A stretch of 64,000 nucleotides of DNA. Source: Labedaea rhizosphaerae (lineage in GTDB: Bacteria > Actinomycetota > Actinomycetes > Mycobacteriales > Pseudonocardiaceae). The notes beneath the pieces are model-generated. The model worked only from the letters and a program-made list of their open reading frames with translations, made no database searches and was not told the origin of the DNA. The position numbers and the translations under genes are program-made. Location of the stretch: the NCBI RefSeq assembly GCF_004362825.1, contig NZ_SNXZ01000004.1, positions 62,001-126,000 on the forward strand, in the 5' to 3' direction. Each line of letters begins with the position of its first letter. The stretch's first letter is position 1. Positions 45,528 to 56,537 of the stretch are shown here, one piece after another.

Positions 45528-46910
45528 GTGACTGACACTTCCGCTGACCTTGTGATCCTGGGTGGCGGGTCGGGTGGCTACGCCTGCGCGTTCCGGGCAG
45601 CCGAACTGGGCCTGTCCGTGACCCTGGTGGAGAAGGGCAAGTTCGGCGGTACGTGCCTGCACCGCGGCTGCATCCCGACCAAGGCCCTGCTGCACGCCGC
45701 CGAGATCGCCGACGCCGCCCGCGAGGGTGACCAGTTCGGGGTGAAGTCCTCCTTCGAGGGCATCGACATGGGCGGGGTGAACTCCTACAAGGACACGATC
45801 GTGTCCGGCCTCTACAAGGGACTGCAGGGCCTGGCCAAGGCCAACAAGATCAACGTCGTGGAGGGCACCGGCACCTTCGTCGGGCCCAACGCGGTCGAAG
45901 TGGACGGAACCCGCTACACCGGCCGCAACGTGGTCCTCGCGTCCGGGTCCTACGCCCGATCGCTGCCCGGGCTGGAGATCGGCGGCCGGATCATCACCAG
46001 CGACCAGGCGCTGAACCTCGACTACGTGCCCGAGAAGGTCGTCGTGCTCGGCGGCGGCGTGATCGGCGTCGAGTTCGCGAGCGTGTGGCGTTCCTTCGGC
46101 GCCGAGGTGACCGTGGTCGAGGCGCTGCCCCGGCTGGTCCCCGCCGAGGACGAGTACGCCTCCAAGCAGCTCGAGCGCGCGTTCCGCAAGCGTGGCATCG
46201 CGTTCAAGACCGGGGTGAGGTTCACCGGGGCCACCCAGGACGACTCCTCGGTGTCGGTCACGCTGGAGTCCGGCGAGACCCTCGAGGCCGACCTGCTGCT
46301 CGTCGCCGTCGGCCGCGGCCCGAACACCGCGGGCATGGGCTACGAGGAAGCGGGCGTCACGATGGACCGCGGCTTCGTCCTCACCGACGAGCGGCTGCGC
46401 ACCAACCTGCCGAACGTCTACGCCGTCGGCGACATCGTGCCCGGGCTGCAGCTGGCCCACCGCGGCTTCCAGCAGGGCATCTTCGTCGCCGAGGAGATCG
46501 CCGGGCTCGACCCGCGGGTGATCGACGAGGCGGGCATCCCCCGTGTCACCTACTGCAAGCCCGAGGTCGCCTCGGTCGGCCTCACCGAGGCGCAGGCCAA
46601 GGAACGCCACGGCGACGTGGAGACGCTGGTCTACGACCTCGCCGGCAACGGCAAGAGCAAGATCCTGAAGACGGCCGGCGGCGTGAAGGTGATCAAGGCC
46701 GGCGGCAAGGGTGAGGCCGGTCCCGTCGTCGGCATCACCATGGTGGGCGAGCGGGTCGGGGAGCTCATCGGCGAGGCGCAATTGATCTACAACTGGGAGG
46801 CGTTTCCCGAGGACGTCGCACCGCTGGTGCACGCCCACCCCACTCAGACCGAGGCGATCGGCGAGGCGTTCCTCGCCCTGGCCGGCAAGCCACTGCACGT
46901 GCACGGCTGA
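45528..46910 (+). CDS. lpdA: Dihydrolipoyl dehydrogenase (E3)
   Basis: 460 residues. FAD/NAD flavoprotein: [20 protein letters not shown] (FAD), the redox disulfide [34 protein letters not shown] (NAD) and the C-terminal [10 protein letters not shown] with the catalytic His-Glu. It re-oxidises dihydrolipoyl groups of the 2-oxoacid dehydrogenases. GTG 45528 has GAGGAG six nt upstream; an ATG at 45507 lacks one. Head of lpdA-dlaT, 56 bp apart. In M. tuberculosis the main E3 (Rv0462) is elsewhere, so this linkage differs. Confidence 0.96.
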   Translation: MTDTSADLVILGGGSGGYACAFRAAELGLSVTLVEKGKFGGTCLHRGCIPTKALLHAAEIADAAREGDQFGVKSSFEGIDMGGVNSYKDTIVSGLYKGLQGLAKANKINVVEGTGTFVGPNAVEVDGTRYTGRNVVLASGSYARSLPGLEIGGRIITSDQALNLDYVPEKVVVLGGGVIGVEFASVWRSFGAEVTVVEALPRLVPAEDEYASKQLERAFRKRGIAFKTGVRFTGATQDDSSVSVTLESGETLEADLLLVAVGRGPNTAGMGYEEAGVTMDRGFVLTDERLRTNLPNVYAVGDIVPGLQLAHRGFQQGIFVAEEIAGLDPRVIDEAGIPRVTYCKPEVASVGLTEAQAKERHGDVETLVYDLAGNGKSKILKTAGGVKVIKAGGKGEAGPVVGITMVGERVGELIGEAQLIYNWEAFPEDVAPLVHAHPTQTEAIGEAFLALAGKPLHVHG

Positions 46911-46966
46911 CCGCATCACCTCGCCCAACCCGTCAGCCACGCACCACTCGAGGAGTCAGCGAACCC

Positions 46967-48766
46967 ATGGCCTTCTCCGTCCAGATGCCCGCGCTTGGCG
47001 AGAGCGTCACCGAGGGCACCGTCACCCGGTGGCTCAAGCAGGTCGGCGACACCGTCGAGGTGGACGAGCCCTTGCTGGAGGTCTCCACCGACAAGGTGGA
47101 CACCGAGATCCCGTCGCCCGCGGCGGGCGTGCTGCAGAAGATCACCGCCAACGAGGACGACACCGTCGAGGTCGGTGGCGAGCTCGCGGTGATCGGTGAC
47201 AGCGCCGAGTCCGGTGGCGACTCCGGTGACTCCGGGCAGCAGGAGCAGCAGCCCCAGCAGCAGGAGGAGCCCCAGCAGGAGCAGCCTCAGGCGCAGGAGG
47301 AAGAGCCCGAGCAGCCGGCCCCCGCGCCGTCGCAGGACGCGCCGTCCGGCGGCAACGGCAAGGGCACCCCGGTGCCGATGCCCGCGCTGGGCGAGAGCGT
47401 CACCGAAGGCACCGTCACCCGCTGGCTCAAGCAGGTCGGCGACACCGTCGAGGTGGACGAGCCGCTGCTCGAGGTCTCCACGGACAAGGTCGACACCGAG
47501 ATCCCGTCGCCGGTGGCGGGCACGCTGCTGGAGATCACCGCGGGCGAGGACTCGACCGTCGAGGTCGGCGGCCAGCTCGGCGTGATCGGTGACTCGGCCA
47601 GTGCGGCCCAGCAGGCGCCCAAGCAGCCCGAACCCCAGCAAGAAGCGCCCAAGCAGGCAGAGTCCAATCAGGAGGCCCCGAAGCAGGAGGCTCCCAAGCA
47701 GGAAGCGCCCAAGCAGCCGCAACCGCCCGCGCAGCAGGACCAGCAGCGCCAGGACGCGGCCCCGAAGCACGCCGAGCCCGAGCCGTCCAACAACGGCAGC
47801 GGCGACGGCAACGCCCCGTACGTGACCCCGCTGGTGCGCAAGCTGGCCGCGGAGAACGACATCGACCTGGCCTCGGTCAAGGGCACCGGCGTCGGCGGCC
47901 GCATCCGCAAGCAGGACGTGCTCGCCGCCGCCGAGGCCAAGAAAGCCCCGGCCCCGCAGCAGCAGGCGCCGGCCGCGGCGCAGGCCCCGGCGGCCCGCCA
48001 GTCGCAGTCCGCGCCGGTGCAGCCTTCGGCCGACGCGGCCAAGCTGCGTGGCACCACGCAGAAGATGACCCGGCTGCGCCAGACCGTGTCCAAGCGCATG
48101 GTCGAGTCGCTGCAGACCGCGGCGCAGCTGACCCAGGTGGTCGAGGTCGACGTGACCAAGATCGCCAAGCTGCGCAACAAGGTGAAGCGCAGCTTCGAGC
48201 AGACCGAGGGCGTGAAGCTCACGTTCCTGCCGTTCTTCGCCAAGGCGACGGTCGAGGCGCTCAAGCAGCACCCGAAGCTGAACGCCTCGATCAGCGAGGA
48301 CGGCAAGGAGGTGACCTACCACGGTTCCGAGCACCTCGGCATCGCGGTGGACACCGACCGCGGCCTGCTCACCCCGGCCATCCACGACGCGGGTGACCTG
48401 TCCATCACCGGCCTGGCGCACAAGATCAACGACCTGGCCGAGCGGACGCGGGCGAACAAGGTCACCCCGGACGAGCTGTTCGGTGCCACGTTCAACCTGA
48501 CCAACCTCGGCAGCCAGGGCGCGTTGTTCGACACGCCGATCCTGCAGCTGCCGCAGGTCGGCATCCTGGGTGTGGGCCTGGTCGTGAAGCGCCCGGTCGT
48601 CGTCACCAACGAGGACGGCGACGACACGATCGCCATCCGGTCGATGGTCTACCTCGCGCTGACCTACGACCACCGCCTCGTGGATGGCGCCGACGCCGGC
48701 CGCTTCCTCACCGCGGTCAAGAACCGCCTGCAGGAAGGCAACTTCGAGGCCGATCTCGGCCTGTAG
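46967..48766 (+). CDS. dlaT: Dihydrolipoyl acyltransferase E2 with two lipoyl domains
   Basis: 599 residues. Two lipoyl domains (about 1-80 and 137-215), each with the lipoylated Lys in [12 protein letters not shown]; Gln/Pro/Glu-rich linkers; an E3-binding domain (about 283-325: [28 protein letters not shown]); and a catalytic domain (about 360-599) with [10 protein letters not shown] (His569, Asp573). In actinobacteria this E2 serves PDH with AceE and can join 2-oxoglutarate dehydrogenase; some call it sucB. The two lipoyl domains are nearly identical and form a direct DNA repeat (46980-47200 and 47380-47590). A strong terminator follows. Confidence 0.96.
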   Translation: MAFSVQMPALGESVTEGTVTRWLKQVGDTVEVDEPLLEVSTDKVDTEIPSPAAGVLQKITANEDDTVEVGGELAVIGDSAESGGDSGDSGQQEQQPQQQEEPQQEQPQAQEEEPEQPAPAPSQDAPSGGNGKGTPVPMPALGESVTEGTVTRWLKQVGDTVEVDEPLLEVSTDKVDTEIPSPVAGTLLEITAGEDSTVEVGGQLGVIGDSASAAQQAPKQPEPQQEAPKQAESNQEAPKQEAPKQEAPKQPQPPAQQDQQRQDAAPKHAEPEPSNNGSGDGNAPYVTPLVRKLAAENDIDLASVKGTGVGGRIRKQDVLAAAEAKKAPAPQQQAPAAAQAPAARQSQSAPVQPSADAAKLRGTTQKMTRLRQTVSKRMVESLQTAAQLTQVVEVDVTKIAKLRNKVKRSFEQTEGVKLTFLPFFAKATVEALKQHPKLNASISEDGKEVTYHGSEHLGIAVDTDRGLLTPAIHDAGDLSITGLAHKINDLAERTRANKVTPDELFGATFNLTNLGSQGALFDTPILQLPQVGILGVGLVVKRPVVVTNEDGDDTIAIRSMVYLALTYDHRLVDGADAGRFLTAVKNRLQEGNFEADLGL

Positions 48767-48780
48767 GCAAACCCGCTCGT

Positions 48781-48819
48781 CACCGGGGGCACCCACGCGC
48801 CGCGTGGGTGCCCCCGGTG
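48781..48819 (+). terminator. Strong intrinsic terminator after dlaT
   Basis: A perfect 19-bp inverted repeat (48781-48799 and 48801-48819), the longest in the window, 14 bp after the dlaT stop. It ends the lpdA-dlaT transcript. Confidence 0.92.
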
Positions 48820-48874
48820 TCGTTCTGCTCACCCGAGCGTGCAGCCCGAACCGATGTCGGAGACGATCAAAACC

Positions 48875-49759
48875 ATGCGAGTCCTCGTCGCCGGGTCGTC
48901 CGGCCTGATCGGCAGCGCGCTGGTGCCGCGGTTGCGCGCGTCCGGGCACGAGGTGCGCCGCCTTGTCCGCCGCGCCGCCCACGCCCCCGACGAGCACTCC
49001 TGGGACCCGCCCGCGGGCCGCATCGACGACGACGCGCTCGACGGTGTGGACGCGGTGGTGAACCTGTGCGGCGCCGGGCTCGGCGACCGCCGCTGGAGCC
49101 ACGCGCGCAAGCAGGTGCTGCTGGACAGCCGCACCGAGCCCACCGAGGTGCTCGCGGCGGCCGTGGCCAAGCACGGCGTGCCGACGTTGGTGAACGGCTC
49201 GGCCGTCGGTTACTACGGCGACGCCGGCGACGAGCCCGTCTACGAGAGCCACGGGCCGGGCACTGGCTTCCTCGCGGAGCTGTGCCAGCGCTGGGAAGGC
49301 GCGACGCAGGCGGCCGCGGACGCCCGCGTGGTCCTGCTGCGCACGGGTCTGGTCCTGTCCCCGCACGGCGGCCTGCTCGGCAAGCTCAAGCCGCTGTTCT
49401 CGCTGATGCTGGGCGGGCGGCTCGGCAAGGGCACCCAGTACATGCCGTGGATCCACCTGGACGACCACGTCGCGGCCGTCACGCACCTCGTGGAGCACCA
49501 GGACGTCACCGGCCCGGTGAACCTGACTGCGCCGAAGCCGGTCACCAACGCGGAGTTCACCGCCGAGCTGAGCCGGGTGCTCGGCCGGCCCGCGCCGTGG
49601 GTCGCGCCCGCGTTCGCGCTGAAGTTCGTGCTCGGCGACCTGGCCGAGGAGGCGCTGCTGGGCGGCCAGCGCGCGATCCCGGCGGCACTGACCCGGGCGG
49701 GCTTCACGTTCCGCTTCGACAAGCTCGACACCGCACTGGCCGCGGCGACCGGAAGGTGA
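48875..49759 (+). CDS. TIGR01777-family NAD-dependent epimerase-like protein
   Basis: 294 residues. SDR-type Rossmann start [30 protein letters not shown], then [45 protein letters not shown] and [13 protein letters not shown]. These are signatures of the TIGR01777 (YfcH) family, whose substrate is unknown. Homologue of Rv2216 by order. ATG 48875 fits the family start; an ATG at 48854 is possible. The GTG of the next gene overlaps its stop. Confidence 0.92.
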   Translation: MRVLVAGSSGLIGSALVPRLRASGHEVRRLVRRAAHAPDEHSWDPPAGRIDDDALDGVDAVVNLCGAGLGDRRWSHARKQVLLDSRTEPTEVLAAAVAKHGVPTLVNGSAVGYYGDAGDEPVYESHGPGTGFLAELCQRWEGATQAAADARVVLLRTGLVLSPHGGLLGKLKPLFSLMLGGRLGKGTQYMPWIHLDDHVAAVTHLVEHQDVTGPVNLTAPKPVTNAEFTAELSRVLGRPAPWVAPAFALKFVLGDLAEEALLGGQRAIPAALTRAGFTFRFDKLDTALAAATGR

Positions 49760-50394
49760 AGCAGGCGGCCTGGCTGCTGGGCATCGGCGCCGTCCTGGTC
49801 GCCGCGTTCCTGCTGCTGGGTGCGCTCGTGTCCGGCCCGCCCGATTGGCTCGACACCTCGGTCGCGCACGCGCTCGGCGGCGGCTGGGACGGCACGCCGG
49901 GCCGGGTGGCGTACGGCATCGACCTGGTTCTCGGTCCCGCGCTGCCGTTCGCGTTCTCCGCGCTGCTGATCGGCCTGATGGTGATCAACTGGCGGCGCCG
50001 GCGGCTCGCGACCGTGTGGCTGCTCACCCGCTGCTTCGCGCTGATGTGGTTGTGCCGCACGCTTTCCGGGTTCAAGTTCGTCTACCGCCGAGAGCGGCCG
50101 CGGCCCTACCCCGACTACGCGTACCCGAGCGGGCACGTGGTCTCCGTGACGTGCGTGGCCGTCACCGCGGTCGTGCTGTCGTCGTGGCTGCTGCCGAAAC
50201 TCGTGCGCTGGGTCGTCGCGGTGTCGGCCGTCCTCGTGCTGGTGACGATGGTCAGTCGCGTGGTGCTCGACGTGCACTGGTGCACCGACGTGCTCGGCGC
50301 GGCGATCGGCGTGGTCGGGGTGGGGTTGCTCGGCGGGGTGGGGTTGCGGGTGCTGCCGGTGCGCAAGGGCGCTGGCGTAGCCTCGATCTCGTGA
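49756..50394 (+). CDS. PAP2-family membrane phosphatase
   Basis: 212 residues, five or six membrane helices. Acid phosphatase motifs: [11 protein letters not shown] (KxxxxxxRP), YPSGHVVS (PSGH) and [13 protein letters not shown] (SRxxxxxHxxxD). It likely dephosphorylates a lipid phosphate such as undecaprenyl or phosphatidyl-glycerol phosphate on the outer leaflet. GTG 49756 overlaps the upstream stop (GTGA) and its own stop overlaps the lipB GTG, giving a tightly coupled three-gene run. Confidence 0.92.
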   Translation: MKQAAWLLGIGAVLVAAFLLLGALVSGPPDWLDTSVAHALGGGWDGTPGRVAYGIDLVLGPALPFAFSALLIGLMVINWRRRRLATVWLLTRCFALMWLCRTLSGFKFVYRRERPRPYPDYAYPSGHVVSVTCVAVTAVVLSSWLLPKLVRWVVAVSAVLVLVTMVSRVVLDVHWCTDVLGAAIGVVGVGLLGGVGLRVLPVRKGAGVASIS

Positions 50395-51131
50395 CCGCAG
50401 CTGACCGCTCCTGCCGTGCCACCACCGAGCCCGTGGACGTGCGTGACCTCGGCACCATCGACTACCTGGCCGCGTGGGACCTGCAACGCGAACTGGTGAA
50501 CCGGCGCGCCGACGAGCAAGGCCCGGACACGTTGCTGCTGCTGCAGCACCCGTCGGTCTACACCGCGGGCAAGCGCACCGAGCCCGAGGACCGCCCGCAG
50601 GACGGCACCCCGGTCATCGACGTGGACCGCGGCGGCAAGATCACCTGGCACGGTCCCGGCCAGCTGGTCGGCTACCCCATCGTCAAGCTCGACGACCCGA
50701 TCGACGTCGTGCAGTACGTCCGGCGCATCGAGCAGGCCCTGATCCACGTGTGCGACCAGCTCGGCGTGGCCACCGGCCGGGTCGAGGGCCGCAGCGGCGT
50801 GTGGCTCGCCGCCGACGAGCAGCGGATCGAACGCAAGATCGCCGCCATCGGCATCCGCGTCCAGCGCGGCGTGACGATGCACGGCCTCGAGATCAACTGC
50901 AACGCCGACCTGGCCGCGTTCGAGCGGATCATCCCGTGTGGCATCCGGGACGCCGGCGTGACGTCGCTCTCCGCGGAACTGGGCCGCGACGTCACCGTCG
51001 ACGAAGTCCGCCCCCTGGTCCAGGAAGCGGTGCTGGCCGCGCTCGAGGGCACGCTCCCGGTGACCGACCGGGACATCGAGCGCGTTCAGCCCAGCGCCGC
51101 CGGTGTCACCTTCGCCCTCCAGCAGCCCTGA
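50391..51131 (+). CDS. lipB: Octanoyl-[ACP]:protein N-octanoyltransferase
   Basis: 246 residues. LipB motifs: [66 protein letters not shown] and the catalytic Cys in IIPCGI, with the Lys of KIAAIG. It moves octanoate from ACP to E2 lipoyl domains; LipA then inserts sulfur. GTG 50391 overlaps the PAP2 stop. The 3' end overlaps a convergent membrane-protein gene by 26 bp. An SDR, a TetR regulator and others separate it from lipA. Confidence 0.96.
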   Translation: MTAADRSCRATTEPVDVRDLGTIDYLAAWDLQRELVNRRADEQGPDTLLLLQHPSVYTAGKRTEPEDRPQDGTPVIDVDRGGKITWHGPGQLVGYPIVKLDDPIDVVQYVRRIEQALIHVCDQLGVATGRVEGRSGVWLAADEQRIERKIAAIGIRVQRGVTMHGLEINCNADLAAFERIIPCGIRDAGVTSLSAELGRDVTVDEVRPLVQEAVLAALEGTLPVTDRDIERVQPSAAGVTFALQQP

Positions 51132-52179
51132 ACCGGACGTAGCCCAGCACCGGCCGCTGCGGGACCCCGACCGGCAACGTGAGCCCGGGCTTCGGCGTCC
51201 CCGCGACGTGCACGGTCCCCGTCATGCTGATCGCGACCAGCAGGTCGTAGTTGGCCCGCGGCAGCTCGAACGCCAGGACGTCACCGAACGGGGTGTGCAG
51301 GCGGCCGGTCGCGGTGACGTATCCACGCGGCGCCTGCCAGGGGTCCAGCTGCGCCGGGTATGCCGTCCACGGCGCCGCCGCGAGCTGGGCCGGCAGGCGC
51401 ATGATCGCGCGCGCGGTCGGCATGGTCTTCGCCACGCTGACCACGCCGAGCGCCACCAGGCACACCCCGACGGGCACCAGGACCTCCGGCTCGCCCGTGA
51501 CGAGCCCCGCGGCGATGAGCCCGATCCCGATCGCGGTGACCAGCGCAGGCCCGATGAGCACCATGGCGATCCGGCGGCGCGCGGTGGCCGCGACGCTCGC
51601 CGTGACCGGGTCGGCCGCCTCGGCGGTCCCGTCGTCGGGCGGTGGTTTCGCCGCTGCCGCAGGCATTTGCGCCACCGTGCGGGCCGGCACCGGCCAGCAC
51701 GAGCCCGCAACGCGCAGGGCGAGCCAGCCCGACGGCCCCGGGCCGGCGACGTCCACGCCCCCGGTCAGCTCGATCGTCCGCAGCAGGGACGTCGTCACGC
51801 GCACGAACTGGACGCGACCGAGGCCGGCGAGCTCGAGCACCGCCCGCCGGTCCCAGGTCAGCACCTGTGCGGGTACCGGGCGCCACGGCTCGTTGGCCAG
51901 GACGACCTCCATCTCGGTGAGCCAGCGGCCCACCCGGACGAGCACGAAGGCCGACGCGGTGGTCATGGCCGCGGCCATCGCCACGAACGCGACGGCAAGC
52001 GCCACGTCGGTCGTGTCGTGCATCGACGTCCCCACCACGAACAACACCAGCCACACCGCGAAGATCAGCGGCCACAGCCACAAGCCCTTGCGCGCCGAGC
52101 GCACCCGGCGCCGGTAGATCCCGAACAGGGTCGCGGTGCCGGGGTCGGTCAACGCGGCGCCGGGCGCCTGCGTCGTCAC
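51106..52179 (-). CDS. Four-helix membrane protein of unknown function
   Basis: 357 residues. Two helices near the N-terminus ([19 protein letters not shown] and [19 protein letters not shown]), a soluble stretch ([20 protein letters not shown]), two more helices ([21 protein letters not shown] and [17 protein letters not shown]), and a C-terminal soluble domain ending in [15 protein letters not shown]. No family recognised. GTG 52179 overlaps the stop of the LLM gene (GTGA), so coupled to it. Confidence 0.75.
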   Translation of the reverse strand: MTTQAPGAALTDPGTATLFGIYRRRVRSARKGLWLWPLIFAVWLVLFVVGTSMHDTTDVALAVAFVAMAAAMTTASAFVLVRVGRWLTEMEVVLANEPWRPVPAQVLTWDRRAVLELAGLGRVQFVRVTTSLLRTIELTGGVDVAGPGPSGWLALRVAGSCWPVPARTVAQMPAAAAKPPPDDGTAEAADPVTASVAATARRRIAMVLIGPALVTAIGIGLIAAGLVTGEPEVLVPVGVCLVALGVVSVAKTMPTARAIMRLPAQLAAAPWTAYPAQLDPWQAPRGYVTATGRLHTPFGDVLAFELPRANYDLLVAISMTGTVHVAGTPKPGLTLPVGVPQRPVLGYVRFRAAGGRR

Positions 52180-53099
52180 AGCTGGGGTCGGACGTCGGCG
52201 GCGATCAGCTCCACCTGGTCCACATCGGACAGATCGAGCAACTGCAGGTACAGCCGCGAGATCCCGGTCCGTTCCCGCCACCGGCCGATGGTGTCGACGA
52301 CCTCGGCCGGCGTGCCCGCGAGCCCGTTGGTGCGCAAGTCGTCCAGGCCGCGGCCGAGGAACTCGGCCCGGCGGCGCAACGACTTCTCGTCCTTGCCGAC
52401 GCACACGACCAGCGCGGCCGAGCGGCGCAAGGGCGGCCGGTCGGCGGCCCGCTCGGCGTCGGCCCGCTCGAACTGCCGGGCCGCGGCCTCCATGCCCAGG
52501 AACGGGGTGTTCATCTCCGCCGCGTACCGCGCGGCCAGCGCGGGGGTGCGGGTGGCACCGGCGCCGCCGAGGATCACCGGCGGTCCGCCGTCCTGCACGG
52601 GTTTGGGCAACGCGGGCGAGTCGGCCACCTGGTAGTACTCGCCGTCGAAGGAGAACCGTTGCCCCTCCGGCGTTCCCCACAACCCGGTGATGATCGCCAG
52701 CTGTTCGGCGAACCGGTCGAAGCGTTCCTTGAGGCTGGGGAACGGGATGCCGTAGGCCGAGTGCTCGGCGGCGTACCAGCCGGTGCCGATGCCGAGTTCG
52801 ACCCGGCCACCGGACATCTGGTCGACCTGCGCGACCGTGATCGCGAGCGGCCCGGGCAGCCGGAAGGTCGCGCTCGACATCAACGTGCCGAGCCGGATGC
52901 GCGAGGTCTCCCGCGCGAGCCCGGCCAGCGTCGTCCACGCGTCGGTGGGCCCGGGCATGCCGTCGCCTGCGCCCATGGACAGGTAGTGGTCGGACCGGAA
53001 GAACGCGTCGTAGCCGGCGTCCTCGGCGCACCGCGCGACCCGGAGCAAGTCGTCGTAGTGCGCACCCTGCTGGGGTTCGGTGAAGATTCGCAAGTCCAC
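52176..53099 (-). CDS. LLM-class F420-dependent oxidoreductase
   Basis: 307 residues. Luciferase-like TIM barrel: LRIFTEPQQGAHYDDLLRVARCAEDAGYDAFFRSDHYL, RIRLGTLMSSATFRLPGPLAITVAQVDQMSGGRVELGIGTGW, and PVILGGAG. The GGRVELGIGTGW block is typical of F420-dependent members. Substrate unknown. GTG 53099 was chosen (a TTG at 53108 is possible); TAGGTT lies about 10 bases upstream with no ribosome site, so the mRNA may be leaderless. Confidence 0.9.
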   Translation of the reverse strand: MDLRIFTEPQQGAHYDDLLRVARCAEDAGYDAFFRSDHYLSMGAGDGMPGPTDAWTTLAGLARETSRIRLGTLMSSATFRLPGPLAITVAQVDQMSGGRVELGIGTGWYAAEHSAYGIPFPSLKERFDRFAEQLAIITGLWGTPEGQRFSFDGEYYQVADSPALPKPVQDGGPPVILGGAGATRTPALAARYAAEMNTPFLGMEAAARQFERADAERAADRPPLRRSAALVVCVGKDEKSLRRRAEFLGRGLDDLRTNGLAGTPAEVVDTIGRWRERTGISRLYLQLLDLSDVDQVELIAADVRPQL

Positions 53100-53120
53100 G
53101 GGGGTCAACCTAGACCCAGC

Positions 53121-53807
53121 TCAGCCACCCGTGACGCGGCGCAACAGCTTGCCCAGATCGACCCCGGCGCCGGGTTCGTCCGCGTTGTCGGCCTGGGCGG
53201 CGACCCGGCTGGCGTGCACCATGCGCAGGCCTTCCAAGACCCGCACGACCGTGCTGTAGACCTCGGTGCTCGCCTTCTTCGGGTCCTCGGCGCTCGCGAT
53301 GATCGACGCGCCACTGGACAACGCCCCGAACAGGATCCGCGCGGTCACCTCGACCGGCACGTCGTCGATCTCGCCCGCCTCCACCAGCGACTCGACCACG
53401 GCCCGGATCAGCCCGAAGCTGAAGTGCTCCTCGCTCTCGCGCCAGCGCTCCCAGCCCATCACCACCGGCGCCTCGTGGATCGCGATCCGCTGGTACGACG
53501 GGTCCAGGCACACGTCGACGTAGGCGCGCAGGCCGTTGAGCGCCTGGTTCCACGGCGCGCCCGGCGGCTCGGCCACGGCCTCGGCGAGCCGGGCGATGAT
53601 CATGCGCTCGACCGCGTCGAAGGCCGCCTCGAACAATGCCTGCTTGCCGGAGAAATGGTGGTAGAGCGCGCCTTTGGTGACCCGTGCGCGCTTGGCGATG
53701 GTGTCCAGCGAAGTGGCCGAATAGCCGCGTTTGGTGAACAGCTCGACGGCGGAGTCCACCAGCGCCTGCCGGGTGGATTCCGAATAGTCGGCTCGTCGCG
53801 ACCGCAC
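53121..53807 (-). CDS. TetR-family transcriptional repressor
   Basis: 228 residues. N-terminal HTH: TRQALVDSAVELFTKRGYSATSLDTIAKRARVTKGALYHHFSGKQALFEAAF, followed by a helical ligand domain with PVVMGWERWRESEEHF. GTG 53807 has AAGG about 8 nt upstream; GTG 53813 is an alternative. Two TACCGnCGGTA palindromes lie in the 125 bp before the divergent gene at 53933, so it probably represses both itself and that gene. Ligand unknown. Confidence 0.93.
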   Translation of the reverse strand: MRSRRADYSESTRQALVDSAVELFTKRGYSATSLDTIAKRARVTKGALYHHFSGKQALFEAAFDAVERMIIARLAEAVAEPPGAPWNQALNGLRAYVDVCLDPSYQRIAIHEAPVVMGWERWRESEEHFSFGLIRAVVESLVEAGEIDDVPVEVTARILFGALSSGASIIASAEDPKKASTEVYSTVVRVLEGLRMVHASRVAAQADNADEPGAGVDLGKLLRRVTGG

Positions 53808-53834
53808 TGTCACCACCTTCACAACCTTAGGACA

Positions 53835-53881
53835 TACCGACGGTACGTACCCGTGGTAGGTTGAACCCATACCGCCGGTAT
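53835..53881. promoter_or_regulatory. Two TetR-type operators
   Basis: TACCGACGGTA (53835-53845) and ATACCGCCGGTAT (53869-53881) are perfect palindromes around one central base, with centres 35 bp apart. A half-match lies near 53892-53904. They lie between the divergent TetR and 53933 genes, a typical autoregulated arrangement. Confidence 0.7.
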
Positions 53882-53932
53882 GCCGCAAACCCACGGTATT
53901 GCCGAGGTCACATGGGGAATGGGGACACGACC

Positions 53933-54469
53933 ATGAGCTGGGAAGACTTCTACCGCCGCCGAGACGCCCTGGACGCCGCCGAGCGCCTGGCGAGCCGCGA
54001 CCCCGAGGGCCCGCTGCCCTTCGCGCAGGTCCCGCACGCCACCGAGGTGTTCACCGGGCCGGCCGAGCTGCTGCTCGCCCTGCACTACCGCTGGACCATG
54101 AAGCTCACCGGGCGGCTCGGGATGGCCGTCGCCGACGCCGAGAGCGACCCGTCGATCGACCGCGTCGACGCCGTGCGGACGGCGTGGCTGGCAACCGCGC
54201 GGGAGTTCCCGGTGCTGCGCCGGCTGCTCGACGCGCACGCCGACGACTTCGACGGCGCGCTGCGCCCCGCGCTGGCGGGCGAGCACCGGATGCTGGCGCT
54301 GGCCTCGGGTCTGGCCGAGCACGGCGAGGACCCGGAGGAGATCACCCGCATCGGGCAGGCGCTGCTGGCCCTGATCCGCACGACGCCCGACCACGAGCCC
54401 GCACCCGAGCCGGAACGGCGCCGCAACCCGATCGAGCAGTTCCTGCGCAAGCTGGTCGCCAGCGTCTGA
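53933..54469 (+). CDS. Conserved hypothetical protein under TetR control
   Basis: 178 residues, soluble and helical: MSWEDFYRRRDALDAAERLASRD, LLLALHYRWTMKLTGRLGMAVADAE, VDAVRTAWLATAREFPVLRRLLDAH, PEEITRIGQALLALI. The pattern is shared by actinobacterial proteins of unknown function. ATG 53933 has GGGGA 8 nt upstream; a longer frame from 53861 runs through the operators and is unlikely. Divergent from the TetR gene. Confidence 0.82.
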   Translation: MSWEDFYRRRDALDAAERLASRDPEGPLPFAQVPHATEVFTGPAELLLALHYRWTMKLTGRLGMAVADAESDPSIDRVDAVRTAWLATAREFPVLRRLLDAHADDFDGALRPALAGEHRMLALASGLAEHGEDPEEITRIGQALLALIRTTPDHEPAPEPERRRNPIEQFLRKLVASV

Positions 54470-54560
54470 AATCCGCTGTCACGACAGCGAGTCCCGATGG
54501 CGGACTAGCGGCTAACGGGCTGGGAACCCGAGTAAACCGACTCGCCAGTAGGGTTCGGCC

Positions 54561-55487
54561 ATGACCTGGACCGAGCGTGACATCCCGGACCAGACCGGGC
54601 GCACGGTGTTGATCACCGGCGCCAACTCGGGCCTCGGGCTGCGCAGTGCCCAGGTGCTCGCGGCCAAGGGTGCGAGAGTCCTGATGGCATGCCGGTCGCC
54701 CGAACGCGGCAAGCTCGCCCTTGACGCGGTGCCCGGCGACGCCGAGCTGGTCCAGCTCGACCTGGCCGACCTGGCGTCGGTCCGCGAGGCGGCGCGGCGG
54801 GTGCGTGAGCTGACCGGCGACAAGCTCGACGTCCTGGTGAACAACGCGGGCGTGATGGCCACCCCGCACCGGCGGACCGCGGACGGCTTCGAGTTGCAGC
54901 TCGGCACGAACCACCTCGGCCACGCCGCGCTGACCTGGCTGCTCATGCCCGCCCTGCGGGGCGGGGACAACCCGCGGGTGGTGACGCTGTCCAGCCTCGC
55001 GCACCGCTTGCCGGGCTTCGACCTGACCGACCTGAACTTCGAGAAGCGGCGCTACAACCCGACCTCGGCGTACAACCAGTCCAAGCTGGCGAACCTGCTG
55101 TTCGCCGTCGAGCTGCACCGGCGGGCCGCGGGCACCGGGCTGACCAGCGTGGCCGCGCACCCCGGGTTCACCGACTCCGACCTGGTCGCGAACACCGTGC
55201 GGTCGTTCGTCGGCCCCAGCCGGGTCGGCAAGGTGCTCACCACCGTCGCCGGCCACGGCTACCGGCTGTTCAACCAGTCGACCGCCAAGGGCGCGTTGCC
55301 GCAGCTGTACGCGGCCACGGCGCCCGAGGTGCGGAGCGGGACGTACTACGGCCCGAGCGGCCCCGGCGAGCTGTGGGGCGCACCGGCACCGGCCAAGCAA
55401 CGCGGCCTTGCCCGCGACGACGCCGCGGCCGCCGAACTGTGGCGGATCACCGCGGAGATGACGGGCGTCACACCCGATCCGCGCTGA
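54561..55487 (+). CDS. SDR-family oxidoreductase (retinol dehydrogenase-like)
   Basis: 308 residues. TGANSGLGLRSAQVLAAKGARV (NADP-binding TGxxxGxG), LVNNAGVMATP (NNAG), TLSSLAHR (Ser) and YNQSKLANLLFAVEL (YxxxK). Matches the WW-domain oxidoreductase/retinol dehydrogenase-type SDRs common in actinobacteria, substrate unknown. ATG 54561 lies 91 bp after the upstream gene. Confidence 0.93.
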   Translation: MTWTERDIPDQTGRTVLITGANSGLGLRSAQVLAAKGARVLMACRSPERGKLALDAVPGDAELVQLDLADLASVREAARRVRELTGDKLDVLVNNAGVMATPHRRTADGFELQLGTNHLGHAALTWLLMPALRGGDNPRVVTLSSLAHRLPGFDLTDLNFEKRRYNPTSAYNQSKLANLLFAVELHRRAAGTGLTSVAAHPGFTDSDLVANTVRSFVGPSRVGKVLTTVAGHGYRLFNQSTAKGALPQLYAATAPEVRSGTYYGPSGPGELWGAPAPAKQRGLARDDAAAAELWRITAEMTGVTPDPR

Positions 55488-55535
55488 GCTCGCGCTTCGG
55501 GTGGCGCTCGATCACGAGGGCGTAGATTGGCTGGC

Positions 55536-56537
55536 GTGACGGTTGTGCCCGAAGGTCGGAAGCTGCTGCGGCTCGAGGTCCGCAACAGCCAGACGCCGAT
55601 CGAGAAGAAGCCATCGTGGATCAAGACCCGCGCGAAGATGGGGCCGGAGTTCCGGGAACTCAAGGGCCTGGTCAAGCGCGAAGGCCTGCACACGGTGTGC
55701 GAGGAGGCCGGCTGTCCCAACATCTACGAGTGCTGGGAAGACCGCGAGGCCACCTTCCTCATCGGCGGCGAGCAGTGCACGCGGCGCTGTGACTTCTGCC
55801 AGATCGACACCGGCAAGCCGGCCGACCTCGACCGCGACGAGCCCCGCCGGGTCGCCGAATCCGTGCAGGCCATGGGGTTGCGCTACTCGACGGTCACCGG
55901 CGTCGCCCGTGACGACCTGGAAGACGGCGGTGCCTGGCTCTACGCCGAGACCGTCCGCCAGATCCACGCGCTGAACCCGGGCACCGGCGTCGAACTGCTG
56001 ATCCCGGACTTCAACGCCGAGCCCGACCAGCTGGCCGAGGTCTTCGGCTCCGCCCCGGAGGTGCTGGCGCACAACCTGGAGACCGTGCCGCGGATCTTCA
56101 AGCGGATCCGCCCGGCGTTCCGTTACGAGCGCTCGCTGCGGGTGCTGACCCTGGCCCGCGAGGCGGGCATGGTCACCAAGTCGAACCTGATCCTCGGCAT
56201 GGGCGAGACCGAAGAGGAGGTCGTGGCGGCGTTGCAGGACCTGCACGACGCGGGCTGCGACATCATCACGATCACCCAGTACCTGCGGCCCTCGCTGCGC
56301 CACCACCCCATCGACCGGTGGGTCAAGCCCGAGGAGTTCTTGCGGCACAAGGAAGCCGCGGAGCGGATCGGGTTCGCGGGCGTGATGGCCGGGCCGCTGG
56401 TGCGCTCGTCCTACCGCGCGGGCCGGCTCTACACGCAGGCCAAGCTGCACCGCGGCGAGGAGGTGCCGGAGAACCTCCAGCACCTCGCGCAGGCCGGCGA
56501 GTCGAGCCAGGAGATCGGCGCCCTGCTCAAGCGGTGA
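55536..56537 (+). CDS. lipA: Lipoyl synthase (radical SAM)
   Basis: 333 residues. Auxiliary cluster [13 protein letters not shown], radical SAM motif CTRRCDFC, and the C-terminal RSSYRAG Ser ligand. It inserts two sulfurs into octanoyl groups on E2 made by LipB, sacrificing its auxiliary Fe-S cluster, so it needs Fe-S carriers such as the ErpA-like protein here. GTG 55536 has a TAGATT box about 7-12 bases upstream and no ribosome site: probably leaderless. Confidence 0.97.
   Translation: MTVVPEGRKLLRLEVRNSQTPIEKKPSWIKTRAKMGPEFRELKGLVKREGLHTVCEEAGCPNIYECWEDREATFLIGGEQCTRRCDFCQIDTGKPADLDRDEPRRVAESVQAMGLRYSTVTGVARDDLEDGGAWLYAETVRQIHALNPGTGVELLIPDFNAEPDQLAEVFGSAPEVLAHNLETVPRIFKRIRPAFRYERSLRVLTLAREAGMVTKSNLILGMGETEEEVVAALQDLHDAGCDIITITQYLRPSLRHHPIDRWVKPEEFLRHKEAAERIGFAGVMAGPLVRSSYRAGRLYTQAKLHRGEEVPENLQHLAQAGESSQEIGALLKR

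Noticed and set aside
46916-49498. 860-codon open frame antisense to dlaT
   Set aside because: Shadow of the repetitive lipoyl and Gln/Pro linker coding sequence.
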